From DASSKO01 sp035690425 (GTDB lineage: Bacteria; Actinomycetota; Actinomycetes; Propionibacteriales; Nocardioidaceae): 30,051 nucleotides of DNA. The stretch spans positions 1-30,051 of the forward strand of contig DASSKO010000115.1 in NCBI GenBank assembly GCA_035690425.1, in the 5' to 3' direction. Shown piece after piece: positions 15,493 through 22,268 of this stretch. Below the pieces are notes generated by a model. The model had not been told where the DNA came from. It was given only the letters and a program-made list of their open reading frames with translations, and made no database searches. The position numbers were made by a program, and so were the translations under genes. The first letter of the stretch is position 1. Each line of letters opens with the position of its first letter.

Positions 15493-15765
15493 GCCTCAGC
15501 GATTACGCAACTGACGCTGCTGCTACGACGCCGGCCCAGATCACAGCCTCGGCCACGCTCCGCAGGCGGCTGACCTGCGGGCACGCCGCGAAGGATGGAT
15601 GGCGGGCTTCCGACGAAAGTGCATTTGCGCAGGTCATCGACCGGTTCGCGAGACTGCTTGAGTCCCATTCCCCGTGGGGCACCCCCTCATTCCCAGTGAG
15701 AGTGTGTTTCCGCAGGTCAGATGACCTGTGTGTAGTCCTCAACCAGCACGGTCCGGGACCCGAGA
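15493..15765. other. 273-nt repeat-rich intergenic region at the island's left edge
   Basis: No gene is supported. It holds two 22-nt direct repeats matching at 18 positions (15615-15636 and 15698-15719, both ending in CGCAGGTCA), a third inverted CCGCAGGTCA at 15571-15580, and a CAGGTCA/TGACCTG palindrome at 15713-15728. CCGACGAAAGTGC at 15610-15622 recurs inverted at 18620-18632 next to tRNA-Ser(CGA). Confidence 0.6.
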
Positions 15766-15775
15766 CTAGTCTCGG
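15760..15775 (-). terminator. Palindrome over the stop codon of the last cassette gene
   Basis: CCGAGACTAGTCTCGG is a perfect 16-nt palindrome that contains the TAG stop (15768-15766). A GGTCC/GGACC hairpin follows at 15750-15760. Together they may end the operon or block readthrough; no U-tract is present. Confidence 0.4.
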
Positions 15776-16449
15776 CCGCGTGCTCTTTCGGCGGCAGCGC
15801 GCTGGGCCTGCTTCCGGATGTCAGTGTGGTTGACCTCGTCCTTGAGCAGGGTCCGCCGTGACGGGTCGCCTTCGCTGAGCCAGTCGTCGTAGACCTTGCC
15901 CTCAGCCTCGATCGCGCCCTGATCGGCCTGCTCGTGATCGGTAAGGACCGTTTCGATCCAGTCCCACTGCTGCTGTGCTTCTTCGAGCACCGGGGCGGAC
16001 TCCCGGCGGAGCAGCCCAAGGCTGGCGTCGAACCGCGTGTAGTGCTTCACGAGTCTCTGCTGGAGGACGTAGATGCCACGGTTGGAGAGGGTCGCGATCC
16101 GCCGGTCACGGGTCAGAAGCTCGGCGGGGGCTGCTGTGACGTCGACGAACTTGGTGGCGTAGTGCTTGCCGTCGACGAGTTCGGCCAGCGGCATGACACG
16201 CAGGTTCCCCTCCCAGTCCGTCTGGCTGGTCATCTGGGCGTACGGCTCGACGGGAGCGACGGTGATGCGTGGGAGGAGGGCGGGACCTTTCCGCATGGCA
16301 CAGGGGTGGGTGACAATCTGGACCATGCGGGGCTCGTCGCCGAATCCGGGCAGGACGATCTGGTCGAAGACATCCCCTTGCAGGAGGGGGCGGCTCCAAC
16401 TGACATCGCCGCGCTCGTCGTACAGCGCGTCCGGTTCGATGCTGTCCAT
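15766..16449 (-). CDS. Unrecognised 227-residue protein, third gene of the cassette
   Basis: I do not recognise a known domain. The protein is soluble, with no signal peptide or membrane segment. The N-terminal half looks like a folded alpha/beta domain with the blocks RPLLQGDVFDQIVLPGFG and MVQIVTHPCAMRKGP; the THPCAMR motif resembles a catalytic or metal site but this is a guess. The C-terminal ~80 residues are charged and helical (EEAQQQWDWIETVL, then RKQAQRAAAERARG). It starts 12 nt after the HTH gene stop, with no Shine-Dalgarno in that gap, so translation is probably coupled. In such a cassette it could be the effector or a partner. Confidence 0.75.
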   Translation of the reverse strand: MDSIEPDALYDERGDVSWSRPLLQGDVFDQIVLPGFGDEPRMVQIVTHPCAMRKGPALLPRITVAPVEPYAQMTSQTDWEGNLRVMPLAELVDGKHYATKFVDVTAAPAELLTRDRRIATLSNRGIYVLQQRLVKHYTRFDASLGLLRRESAPVLEEAQQQWDWIETVLTDHEQADQGAIEAEGKVYDDWLSEGDPSRRTLLKDEVNHTDIRKQAQRAAAERARGRD

Positions 16450-16461
16450 GTAGTGGGAGGG

Positions 16462-17100
16462 TTACTCGCTTCGCGGTCGGATGGAGCGTTCGCCGTCTGT
16501 GTCGGTGTAGACCTCGAAGTCGCTGCGGCTGGCTCGCCAGTCGGGGCGCACCTCGTCGAGCACCTGGGTCATGGTGCGGCGCTGCTCGGCGAGTTCAATC
16601 AAGGCGGTGACGTGCCCGTCGAGGTAGAGATCGAGGGGACGGATGAAGTAGCCCGGACCGAGAGGCAGGTCCATCTCCATCCAGTGGGCAGGGTCCTGCA
16701 CCAGGCCCTTCTCTTCGAGCACGTCGAGGAGGGCTGCGATGCGAGCGAGGTTGTTGCGACTCTCGGGACTGGCATCGCCCCCCTTGCGCCACTTCCGGAT
16801 AGCCGACACGCTGACCCCGACGACTTCGGCGATGTCGGACCAGCCCATGCCGCGCTCGGCGGTGAGTTCTTCGAGGAGCGTGGCGACCGACTTCTTCCCC
16901 TTCTCGAAGGTGCGCTCGGTCAGGTCGAGTTCGCGGGCCTCGCCATGCAGTTCGTGAACCTCCCCGCCGAGGCTGTCAACGTCGCTGCGCAGGTAGTCAA
17001 CCCGCAGCGACAGGGTGCGCGTGGCAGTCGGCGCGACGGTGTCGTCGTAGTCGGCGATCCCGCCTGCAGAGGTTCCGGTGGGCTGAATGGTGGTCGTCAT
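16462..17100 (-). CDS. HTH protein with ParS/MbcA-antitoxin-like C-terminal region
   Basis: A 212-residue protein. Residues ~30-60 are heptad-like and may form a coiled coil. An HTH sits at ~86-106 (GWSDIAEVVGVSVSAIRKW). The following helices (RNNLARIAALLDVLEEKGLV) and then QDPAHWMEMDLPLG with RPLDLYLDG resemble the layout of the Xre-MbcA-ParS antitoxins, where a W, P, LG and PLDLL-G pattern ends the protein. This resemblance is my reading and not a confirmed family hit; no RES-domain toxin is adjacent. The ATG at 17100 overlaps the stop of the upstream gene by 4 nt (ATGA). It is the likely autoregulator of the operon. Confidence 0.8.
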   Translation of the reverse strand: MTTTIQPTGTSAGGIADYDDTVAPTATRTLSLRVDYLRSDVDSLGGEVHELHGEARELDLTERTFEKGKKSVATLLEELTAERGMGWSDIAEVVGVSVSAIRKWRKGGDASPESRNNLARIAALLDVLEEKGLVQDPAHWMEMDLPLGPGYFIRPLDLYLDGHVTALIELAEQRRTMTQVLDEVRPDWRASRSDFEVYTDTDGERSIRPRSE

Positions 17101-17903
17101 GACTGGCTTCCTCGGAAGAGCGTGCGGGCTTCATCGGTGATGGCGCGCTGGAAGGAGGCTCCGCAGGGCGCGTGAACGGCGGCGAGGCTCTTGCTTACCA
17201 CCTCAGGGGCGAGCGGCGTGGCTGGCTCGCTCGTGAAGTCGTGGTAGCCGTCGAAGTCGAGCACGAAGAACGGCCCCGCCTCGAAGACCGTCCGCTGGAG
17301 ATGTTGCGGGACAACGATCGGACCCTGGTTCAGTGCTGCGTAGCGGAAGTTGAGACCGCGACCTTCACCGAGGTCGTACGTGGTGATGCCCTGCGTCATC
17401 GTGGCCCTGACCTCTCCCGGCCCCACATCGAGGTGCTCGATGAGGCGGCGGTCGATCCACTTCTCCCACTGACGCACGTGGGTGACCGGGTCGGGCACCC
17501 GAACTTCGTCGATATACCGGAGCCCAATCCGACGCAGCGCAGGCCGCACCTTGGCACTCGCCAGTGCCTCGCAGGCGGCGGTCACAGCTTCCAGCAGATC
17601 GTCGAAGTTGTTGTAGGCGGTGGTCTCGTAGGTGAGTGACTCCGACATGATGGTCAGCGTCTCGGTGCTCGCCGCGTTCTTGAGCACCACCCCGCTGCGT
17701 TGCTGGATCTGGGGCGGGGCGGTAGGGGTGAGGCTGAAGTCGGTCTGCTCCAGTGGCTCCGCGAACGGGAACCTCTCCTCTAGCGCGATGGTCACCTCGT
17801 CCCTAGTGGCCTGCTGACGCAACCTGGCAGCATCGGTGAACCGGATCTCGGCAGCAACGAGCGCCAGCGGCGACTCGGGGAAGACTTCTCGGTTCGGGTA
17901 CAT
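17097..17903 (-). CDS. TIGR04255 family protein, first gene of the cassette
   Basis: A 268-residue protein with the TIGR04255 pattern: a start with FPESPLALVAAEIRF, the central LTYETTAYNNFDDLLEAV, then RRIGLRYIDEVRVP, and a C-terminal CGASFQRAITDEARTLFR. The family is sporadically distributed and has no established function. No catalytic motif or membrane segment is visible. The gene starts at ATG 17903, 8 nt after a TAGGGT -10 box, so the mRNA is probably leaderless. The HTH gene overlaps its end. Sporadic distribution and position beside a tRNA suggest horizontal transfer. Confidence 0.85.
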   Translation of the reverse strand: MYPNREVFPESPLALVAAEIRFTDAARLRQQATRDEVTIALEERFPFAEPLEQTDFSLTPTAPPQIQQRSGVVLKNAASTETLTIMSESLTYETTAYNNFDDLLEAVTAACEALASAKVRPALRRIGLRYIDEVRVPDPVTHVRQWEKWIDRRLIEHLDVGPGEVRATMTQGITTYDLGEGRGLNFRYAALNQGPIVVPQHLQRTVFEAGPFFVLDFDGYHDFTSEPATPLAPEVVSKSLAAVHAPCGASFQRAITDEARTLFRGSQS

Positions 17904-17917
17904 GTTGGGTTACCCTA
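17896..17917 (-). promoter_or_regulatory. Cassette promoter with overlapping dyad
   Basis: TAGGGT (minus strand, 17917-17912) lies 8 nt before ATG 17903. GGGTA (17896-17900) and TACCC (17911-17915) form an inverted repeat with a 10-nt spacer that covers both the -10 box and the start codon; GGGTTACCC inside it is a second, smaller dyad. An HTH protein binding here would block transcription. Confidence 0.45.
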
Positions 17918-18111
17918 GCCTCTTCACACCACGAATGATACCTAAACTCGCACCGAAAGTTACACCCACTCTAGGGCGGCGTGGGAGCCTGTGAATAAGC
18001 CTGCCACTCGACGCCGGAACCGGTTCCCCCTCGGACACGACCAAGGCGCATACTGTCGACGTGCCGGGTGGCACGGTTCGCGGTGAACAGGCGAACTAGG
18101 CGGTTGACGAT

Positions 18112-18147
18112 GTGGCCCGAGCCGTACTGACCGGCGGCTCGGGCCAC
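18112..18147 (-). terminator. Hairpin terminator after the gene remnant
   Basis: Perfect 13-bp stem (18112-18124 with 18135-18147) and a 10-nt loop, 8 nt after the stop codon of the 18156-18431 frame on the minus strand. Confidence 0.65.
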
Positions 18148-18155
18148 AGTCACGA

Positions 18156-18431
18156 CTACCGCTGGTTGTTGCGGAGTGCGTGGATGAGCCGGGCGGCTAG
18201 GTCGCGGGCGACTTCGTGGAGGTGCGGGGCGAGCGTCGCGGTGGCGACCTGGTCGGCGGGCTCGGCTCTGAGCGCGCTGCCGCGTCCGAAGCCCATGTGC
18301 CCGGAGTTCCTGTTGCCGACTCCGTGTGGGTCGCCTTCGACCACCGAGTCGGCGGGGTCGATGGCGGCTGCCAGCGTGATGTTTGCCGACTCGGGCAGGT
18401 ACGGGGTGAGGTGGCGCAGGAGCGCCCTGTC
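18156..18431 (-). pseudogene. 3' remnant of an unidentified gene
   Basis: A frame of 91 codons plus stop that is bounded upstream by TGA (18434-18432) and has no usable start until well inside. The translation looks like real protein: HLTPYLPESANITLAAAIDP, then GNRNSGHMGFGRG and a helical C-terminus LAPHLHEVARDLAARLIHAL. Third positions are G/C-rich, and a strong hairpin follows the stop. I do not recognise the parent family. It reads as the C-terminal end of a larger gene cut off by a rearrangement. An internal GTG start giving a 62-residue protein is possible but less likely. Confidence 0.45.
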
Positions 18432-18455
18432 TCAGCGACCGCTGAAACAGGGCGC
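18422..18455. terminator. Long hairpin next to the truncation point
   Basis: GCGCCCTGT (18422-18430) pairs with 18447-18455, and TCAGC (18432-18436) pairs with GCTGA (18441-18445) around a 4-nt loop, 14 bp with one mismatch. It sits on the point where the open frame of the remnant is interrupted. Confidence 0.5.
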
Positions 18456-18549
18456 TTCGGCGCTCTCAGACCCACCGGCACGCATCTAAAACCGATCGAG
18501 CCGGTCCGCAAGCAAGGCGACGGCTTGAGCACAGGCTCCAGGAACGCCG

Positions 18550-18594
18550 AGAGCCGCCCCCCCGGCACCGATTTCTCGGACTGAGGGCGGCTCT
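18550..18594. repeat. Inverted repeat downstream of tRNA-Ser(CGA)
   Basis: AGAGCCGCCC (18550-18559) pairs perfectly with GGGCGGCTCT (18585-18594) across a 25-nt loop. On the minus strand it follows the tRNA by about 45 nt and may act as its terminator. Confidence 0.5.
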
Positions 18595-18639
18595 GGGCCA
18601 CTTTCGTCGGCAGAATCCCGCACTTTCGTCGGGACCCCA

Positions 18640-18729
18640 TGGCGGTGGCGGTGGGATTTGAACCCACGGAGGGCGTGAACCCTCACACGCTTTCGAGGCG
18701 TGCTCCTTAGGCCGCTCGGACACGCCACC
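18640..18729 (-). tRNA. tRNA-Ser (anticodon CGA)
   Basis: A 90-nt class II tRNA. Acceptor GGTGGCG (18729-18723) pairs with CGCCACC (18650-18644), discriminator G, and CCA is encoded (18642-18640). The anticodon loop CTCGAAA gives CGA. The T-loop is TTCAAAT and a long variable arm is present. Its 3' end faces the accessory region 15.5-18.6 kb, the usual orientation for a tRNA used as an integration site. Confidence 0.96.
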
Positions 18730-18760
18730 GCCGACGAGGGTACCGGACCGAGCGCCGTCG

Positions 18761-19246
18761 TCATAAATCGCGGGCGGCACCGCGGTGGCTCGCGAAGAAC
18801 TCCAGCAGCTTGGCGCCGCACTCGCTCGCCAGCACGCCGCCGATCACCTCGGGGCGGTGGTTGAGCCGGCGGTCGCGCACCACGTCCCACAACGACCCCA
18901 CGGCCCCGGCCTTGTCGTCGTACGCGCCGAAGACCACCCGCTCGACCCGCGCCAGCACGGCTGCGCCGGCGCACATCGTGCACGGCTCGAGGGTGACGGC
19001 CAGCGTGCACCCCGACAGCCGCCATTCACCGAGCGCCACGGCCGCCGCCCGCAAAGCCAGCAGCTCGGCGTGCGCGGTGGGGTCGCGATCGGCCTCCCGC
19101 CGGTTGTGCCCGGCACCGATGATCGCGCCGCTCGCGTCGACGACCACTGCCCCCACGGGTACGTCGGACGACGGCGACGCCAGATCGGCCTCGGCCAGTG
19201 CGGCGCGCATCGCGTCGCGCCAGGCACGGCCGGCGACAGCACTCAC
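18761..19246 (-). CDS. tadA: tRNA-specific adenosine deaminase
   Basis: A 161-residue enzyme that converts A34 to inosine in tRNA-Arg(ACG). The cytidine/deoxycytidylate-deaminase zinc site is complete: H59-A-E61 and P88-C89-T-M-C92. Length fits the family. The GTG at 19246 overlaps the stop of the upstream gene by 4 nt (GTGA), so the two are co-translated. tRNA-Ser(CGA) lies just downstream on the same strand. Confidence 0.95.
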   Translation of the reverse strand: MSAVAGRAWRDAMRAALAEADLASPSSDVPVGAVVVDASGAIIGAGHNRREADRDPTAHAELLALRAAAVALGEWRLSGCTLAVTLEPCTMCAGAAVLARVERVVFGAYDDKAGAVGSLWDVVRDRRLNHRPEVIGGVLASECGAKLLEFFASHRGAARDL

Positions 19247-19725
19247 CCTGTGCCGAGCGCCGCGGCGTACTCGTCGGCGAAGCCGATCTGGGACGCGATG
19301 TCCTCGAGCATCTCGTCCGGGTACAGGTCGTCGTCGTCGCAGAGCACCGCCAGGTCCATCGCCGAGACGCCGAGGTCGGAGAGGATGCCGATCTCGCCGG
19401 CCGGCTGCACCTCGTCATCCTCCTCGGGCATCGGCAGGTCGAGCTCGTCGACGACCGCGGCCGCCAACGGCGACTCGGTAGCCGCGGTGACGTCGGAGAG
19501 CAGCAACCTGACGTTGTCGCCGTGCACGCGGGCCAGCACGAAGAAGTCCTCATCGATCGAGACCATCCCGAGCGTGCCGAACTCCCCCGGTGACTGCCGC
19601 AGCGCGTGCAGCAGCGTCTCGATGTCCAACGCGGCGCGTGGGGGCAGCGCGACGACCTGCCAGCGGCCCTCCTCGCGGTAGGCCGCGACCGCGAAGTCGA
19701 CCTCATCTTCGGACGTCTCAGGCAT
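19243..19725 (-). CDS. tRNA adenosine deaminase-associated protein
   Basis: A 160-residue acidic protein found next to tadA in actinobacteria and named for that position; its biochemical role is unknown. It starts at ATG 19725 with GAGGGGAG just upstream; the frame is open further 5' but overlaps the upp promoter. The protein has a compact alpha/beta N-terminal part (DFAVAAYREEGRWQVVALPP), an FFVLARVHGDNVRLLLSDVTAA core, and an acidic C-terminus (LPMPEEDDEVQPAG, CDDDDLYPDEML). It overlaps tadA by 4 nt. Confidence 0.88.
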   Translation of the reverse strand: MPETSEDEVDFAVAAYREEGRWQVVALPPRAALDIETLLHALRQSPGEFGTLGMVSIDEDFFVLARVHGDNVRLLLSDVTAATESPLAAAVVDELDLPMPEEDDEVQPAGEIGILSDLGVSAMDLAVLCDDDDLYPDEMLEDIASQIGFADEYAAALGTG

Positions 19726-19808
19726 CGAGGCTCCCCTCACTGGCAGTACCGCCGGGATATCCCGACGTACATCAAGGCTGACCCTGCGTGTGCATGGTCG
19801 CAGATGTG

Positions 19809-19814
19809 TAGCGT
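19809..19814 (+). promoter_or_regulatory. -10 box of upp (probably leaderless)
   Basis: TAGCGT ends 8 nt before ATG 19823, and no Shine-Dalgarno is present. Confidence 0.5.
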
Positions 19815-19822
19815 TGGGCGCC

Positions 19823-20464
19823 ATGCGAATCCACGTGGCAGACCACCCGCTCGTCGCACACAAGCTGACGGCGCTGCGCAGCCAGGAGACGGGGTCGCCC
19901 ACCTTCCGCCGGCTGACCGACGAGATGGTGACCCTGCTGGCCTACGAGGCCACCCGTGAGGTGCGCATCGAGCCCGTCACCATCCAGACGCCGGTGGCCG
20001 AGACCGAGGGCGTCAAGCTGGCCCGCCCCAAGCCGTTGGTGGTGCCGATCCTGCGCGCGGGCCTCGGCATGCTCGAAGGTCTGATGCGGCTGCTGCCGAC
20101 CGCCGAGGTCGGCTTCCTCGGCATGATCCGCGACGAGGAGACGCTGCGCGCGTCGACCTATGCCGAGCGGCTGCCCGACGACCTGTCGGGGCGGCAGTGC
20201 TATCTGCTCGACCCGATGTTGGCCACCGGCGGCACGCTCGCTGCGGCAGCGAAGTTCCTCGTCGACCGCGGCGCCGACGACATCACCGCGATCTGCCTGT
20301 TGGCCGCACCGGAGGGCATCGACACCCTGCAGCGCGAGCTCGACGACTTCGGCGCGCCGTTCACGATCGTGACGGCCTCGATCGACGAGCGCCTCAACGA
20401 CAAGGGTTACATCGTGCCCGGTCTCGGCGACGCCGGCGACCGCCTGTACGGCATCGTCGACTGA
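19823..20464 (+). CDS. upp: Uracil phosphoribosyltransferase
   Basis: A 213-residue pyrimidine-salvage enzyme making UMP from uracil and PRPP. The PRPP-binding loop is LLDPMLATGGTL (128-139), and the C-terminus has the uracil-binding DERLNDKGYIVPGLGDAGDR block. ATG 19823 gives the family start MRIHVADHPLVAHKL. The gene is monocistronic and divergent from the tadA pair. An inverted pair of 36-nt repeats lies after its stop. Confidence 0.97.
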   Translation: MRIHVADHPLVAHKLTALRSQETGSPTFRRLTDEMVTLLAYEATREVRIEPVTIQTPVAETEGVKLARPKPLVVPILRAGLGMLEGLMRLLPTAEVGFLGMIRDEETLRASTYAERLPDDLSGRQCYLLDPMLATGGTLAAAAKFLVDRGADDITAICLLAAPEGIDTLQRELDDFGAPFTIVTASIDERLNDKGYIVPGLGDAGDRLYGIVD

Positions 20465-20478
20465 GCGCCTCGCCACCG

Positions 20479-20563
20479 CGTACGTCTTCCACGGTTCCGT
20501 GAAACACGTACGCCGATCTGGACCGACGGCGTACGCCTTTCACGGGACAGTGAAAAACGGACC
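20479..20563. repeat. Inverted pair of 36-nt imperfect repeats, each self-palindromic
   Basis: Units 20479-20514 and 20528-20563 are in opposite orientation and match at 28 of 36 positions. Each carries a central TTTCACGG/CCGTGAAA-like dyad and GTACG ends. The element fills the gap between convergent upp and pntB, so it can act as a two-way terminator. Its layout is that of a REP-like element. Confidence 0.7.
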
Positions 20564-20577
20564 ACCGCCGTCGCTCG

Positions 20578-21966
20578 TCAGAGGTTCTTCACCGCGCTCA
20601 GCAGCTTGGTGAGGGTGTCGCGGGCGTCACCGAACAGCAGCGTCGTCTTCGGGTCGAAGAGCAACTCGTTCTCGATCCCGGCGAAGCCCGGCCGCATCGA
20701 CCGCTTCATGAAGATGATCTGCTGCGCCTCGTCGGCGTTGAGGATCGGCATGCCGTAGATCGGGGCCTCCGGCGTCGTCTTGGCAGCCGGGTTGACCACG
20801 TCGTTCGCGCCGACGACCAGCACGACGTCGCTCTGCTTGAAGTCGCCGTTGATCTCGTCCATCTCCCGTAGCTGCTCGTACGGCACCTGGGCCTCGGCGA
20901 GCAGCACGTTCATGTGACCAGGCATCCGGCCCGCCACCGGGTGGATCGCGTAGTCGACCTTGATCCCGCGATCGCCGAGTACACCGACCAGGTCCCGCAG
21001 GGTGTGCTGCGCCTGGGCGACGGCGAGGCCGTACCCCGGCACGATGATCACCCGGTTGGCGTAGCCGAGCAGGATCGCGACGTCTTCGGGGCCGGCGCTG
21101 CGCACCGGGCGGTCGCTGGCCTCCCCCGCACCGAGGGTGGATCCGCCCTTGAGCGCACCGAACAGCGTGTTGAACAACGACCGGCCCATCGCGTCGGCCA
21201 TCAGCATGGTGAGGAACGTACCGGCCGCACCCACCAGCGTGCCTGCCACGAGCAGCAGGGTGTTACCGAGCACGTATCCGCCGGCGGCCACCGTCAGGCC
21301 CGTGAACGCGTTGAGCAGGGAGATCACGATCGGCACGTCGGCGCCGCCCACCGGCAGCACCAGCAGCAGCCCGAGCAGCAGACCCACGACCGCCAGCACG
21401 ATCCCGATCGACGTGGCGGGGCTGACCACGAGGACGACGGCGAGCGCCACACCGGCCAGCATCGACCCGCCGAACAGCACCGGCAGCCCGGGGAAGATCA
21501 CCGGCCGACTCGTCATCAGCTCCTGCAGCTTCGCGAACGTCACCAACGACCCGGAGAAGCTGATCGACCCGACCAGCACGGTGAACGCGGTCGCGACCAG
21601 CGCCACGATCTCTCCACCGCCGGCCCGTTCGGCCGACATGATCTCGCCCAGTTCCAGCAGCGCGACCAGCGCGGCGGCACCGCCACCGACGCCGTTGAAG
21701 AGCGCCACCAGCTGCGGCATCTGGGTCATCTGCACCCGCTGTGCACCGATGACGCCGACCACGGTGCCGAGGGCGACCGCGATCAGGATCCATGCCAGGT
21801 TGCCCACGTCGTACGCGAGGAACGTGACGATACAAGCCAGCACGGCACCGGCGGCACCGATCAGGTTGCCGCTCCGCGCGGTCTTCGGAGAGGACAGGCC
21901 CCGCAGCGCGACGATGAAGCAGATCGCCGCGACGAGGTAGCCGAGCTGAGCCCATACCGCGATCAT
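20578..21966 (-). CDS. pntB: NAD(P) transhydrogenase subunit beta
   Basis: A 462-residue membrane subunit of the proton-translocating transhydrogenase, which drives NADP+ reduction by NADH. Nine or so membrane segments occupy residues 1-270. The C-terminal NADP(H)-binding domain III contains VIIVPGYGLAVAQAQ, then GRMPGHMNVLLAEAQVPY and VLVVGANDVVNPAA. ATG 21966 overlaps the pntAb stop by 4 nt. It is the last gene of the pnt operon. Confidence 0.97.
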   Translation of the reverse strand: MIAVWAQLGYLVAAICFIVALRGLSSPKTARSGNLIGAAGAVLACIVTFLAYDVGNLAWILIAVALGTVVGVIGAQRVQMTQMPQLVALFNGVGGGAAALVALLELGEIMSAERAGGGEIVALVATAFTVLVGSISFSGSLVTFAKLQELMTSRPVIFPGLPVLFGGSMLAGVALAVVLVVSPATSIGIVLAVVGLLLGLLLVLPVGGADVPIVISLLNAFTGLTVAAGGYVLGNTLLLVAGTLVGAAGTFLTMLMADAMGRSLFNTLFGALKGGSTLGAGEASDRPVRSAGPEDVAILLGYANRVIIVPGYGLAVAQAQHTLRDLVGVLGDRGIKVDYAIHPVAGRMPGHMNVLLAEAQVPYEQLREMDEINGDFKQSDVVLVVGANDVVNPAAKTTPEAPIYGMPILNADEAQQIIFMKRSMRPGFAGIENELLFDPKTTLLFGDARDTLTKLLSAVKNL

Positions 21967-22268
21967 GCGTTTGTCTCCGTCTTCTTCTTCTTCGGACCAC
22001 CGAACATCTGCAGCATCCGGTCGGTCACCACGAACCCGCCGACCATGTTGACCGTGGCGAGCACGGTCGCGATCAGGCCGACGATCAGCTCGGTGGTCGA
22101 GTCGGCGAAGCCGGTCACGATGATCGCGCCGACGAGGATGACACCGTGGATGGCGTTGGCGCCCGACATCAAGGGGGTGTGCAACGTCGAGGAGACCTTG
22201 GAGATCACCTCGACACCGGTGAAGACACTAAGGATGAAGATCGTCAGCAGCGCGATCTCGGTGCTCAT
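21963..22268 (-). CDS. pntAb: NAD(P) transhydrogenase subunit alpha, part 2 (membrane)
   Basis: A 101-residue protein with three to four membrane helices (ALLTIFILSVFTGVEVIS, IHGVILVGAIIVTGF, LIVGLIATVLATVNMVGGF) and a Lys-rich tail (PKKKKTETN). It corresponds to the C-terminal membrane part of E. coli PntA, encoded separately here as in many actinobacteria. It overlaps both neighbours by 4 nt. Confidence 0.95.
   Translation of the reverse strand: MSTEIALLTIFILSVFTGVEVISKVSSTLHTPLMSGANAIHGVILVGAIIVTGFADSTTELIVGLIATVLATVNMVGGFVVTDRMLQMFGGPKKKKTETNA

Larger units (their letters stand above)
17918..18639. other. About 720 nt without an intact gene (island right part)
   Basis: It contains a probable gene remnant (18156-18431, minus), a terminator-like hairpin at 18112-18147, a long hairpin at 18422-18455, another at 18550-18594, and two copies of CACTTTCGTCGG at 18599-18610 and 18621-18632. 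The rest, 17918-18111, shows a GTGCC/GGCAC dyad at 18061-18074 and nothing else recognisable. Confidence 0.55.

Noticed and set aside
18640..18729. A duplicated tRNA-Ser 3' end as a classical attachment site for the island
   Set aside because: I found no second copy of the tRNA 3' sequence in the window, and no integrase; only the shorter 13-bp motif repeats.
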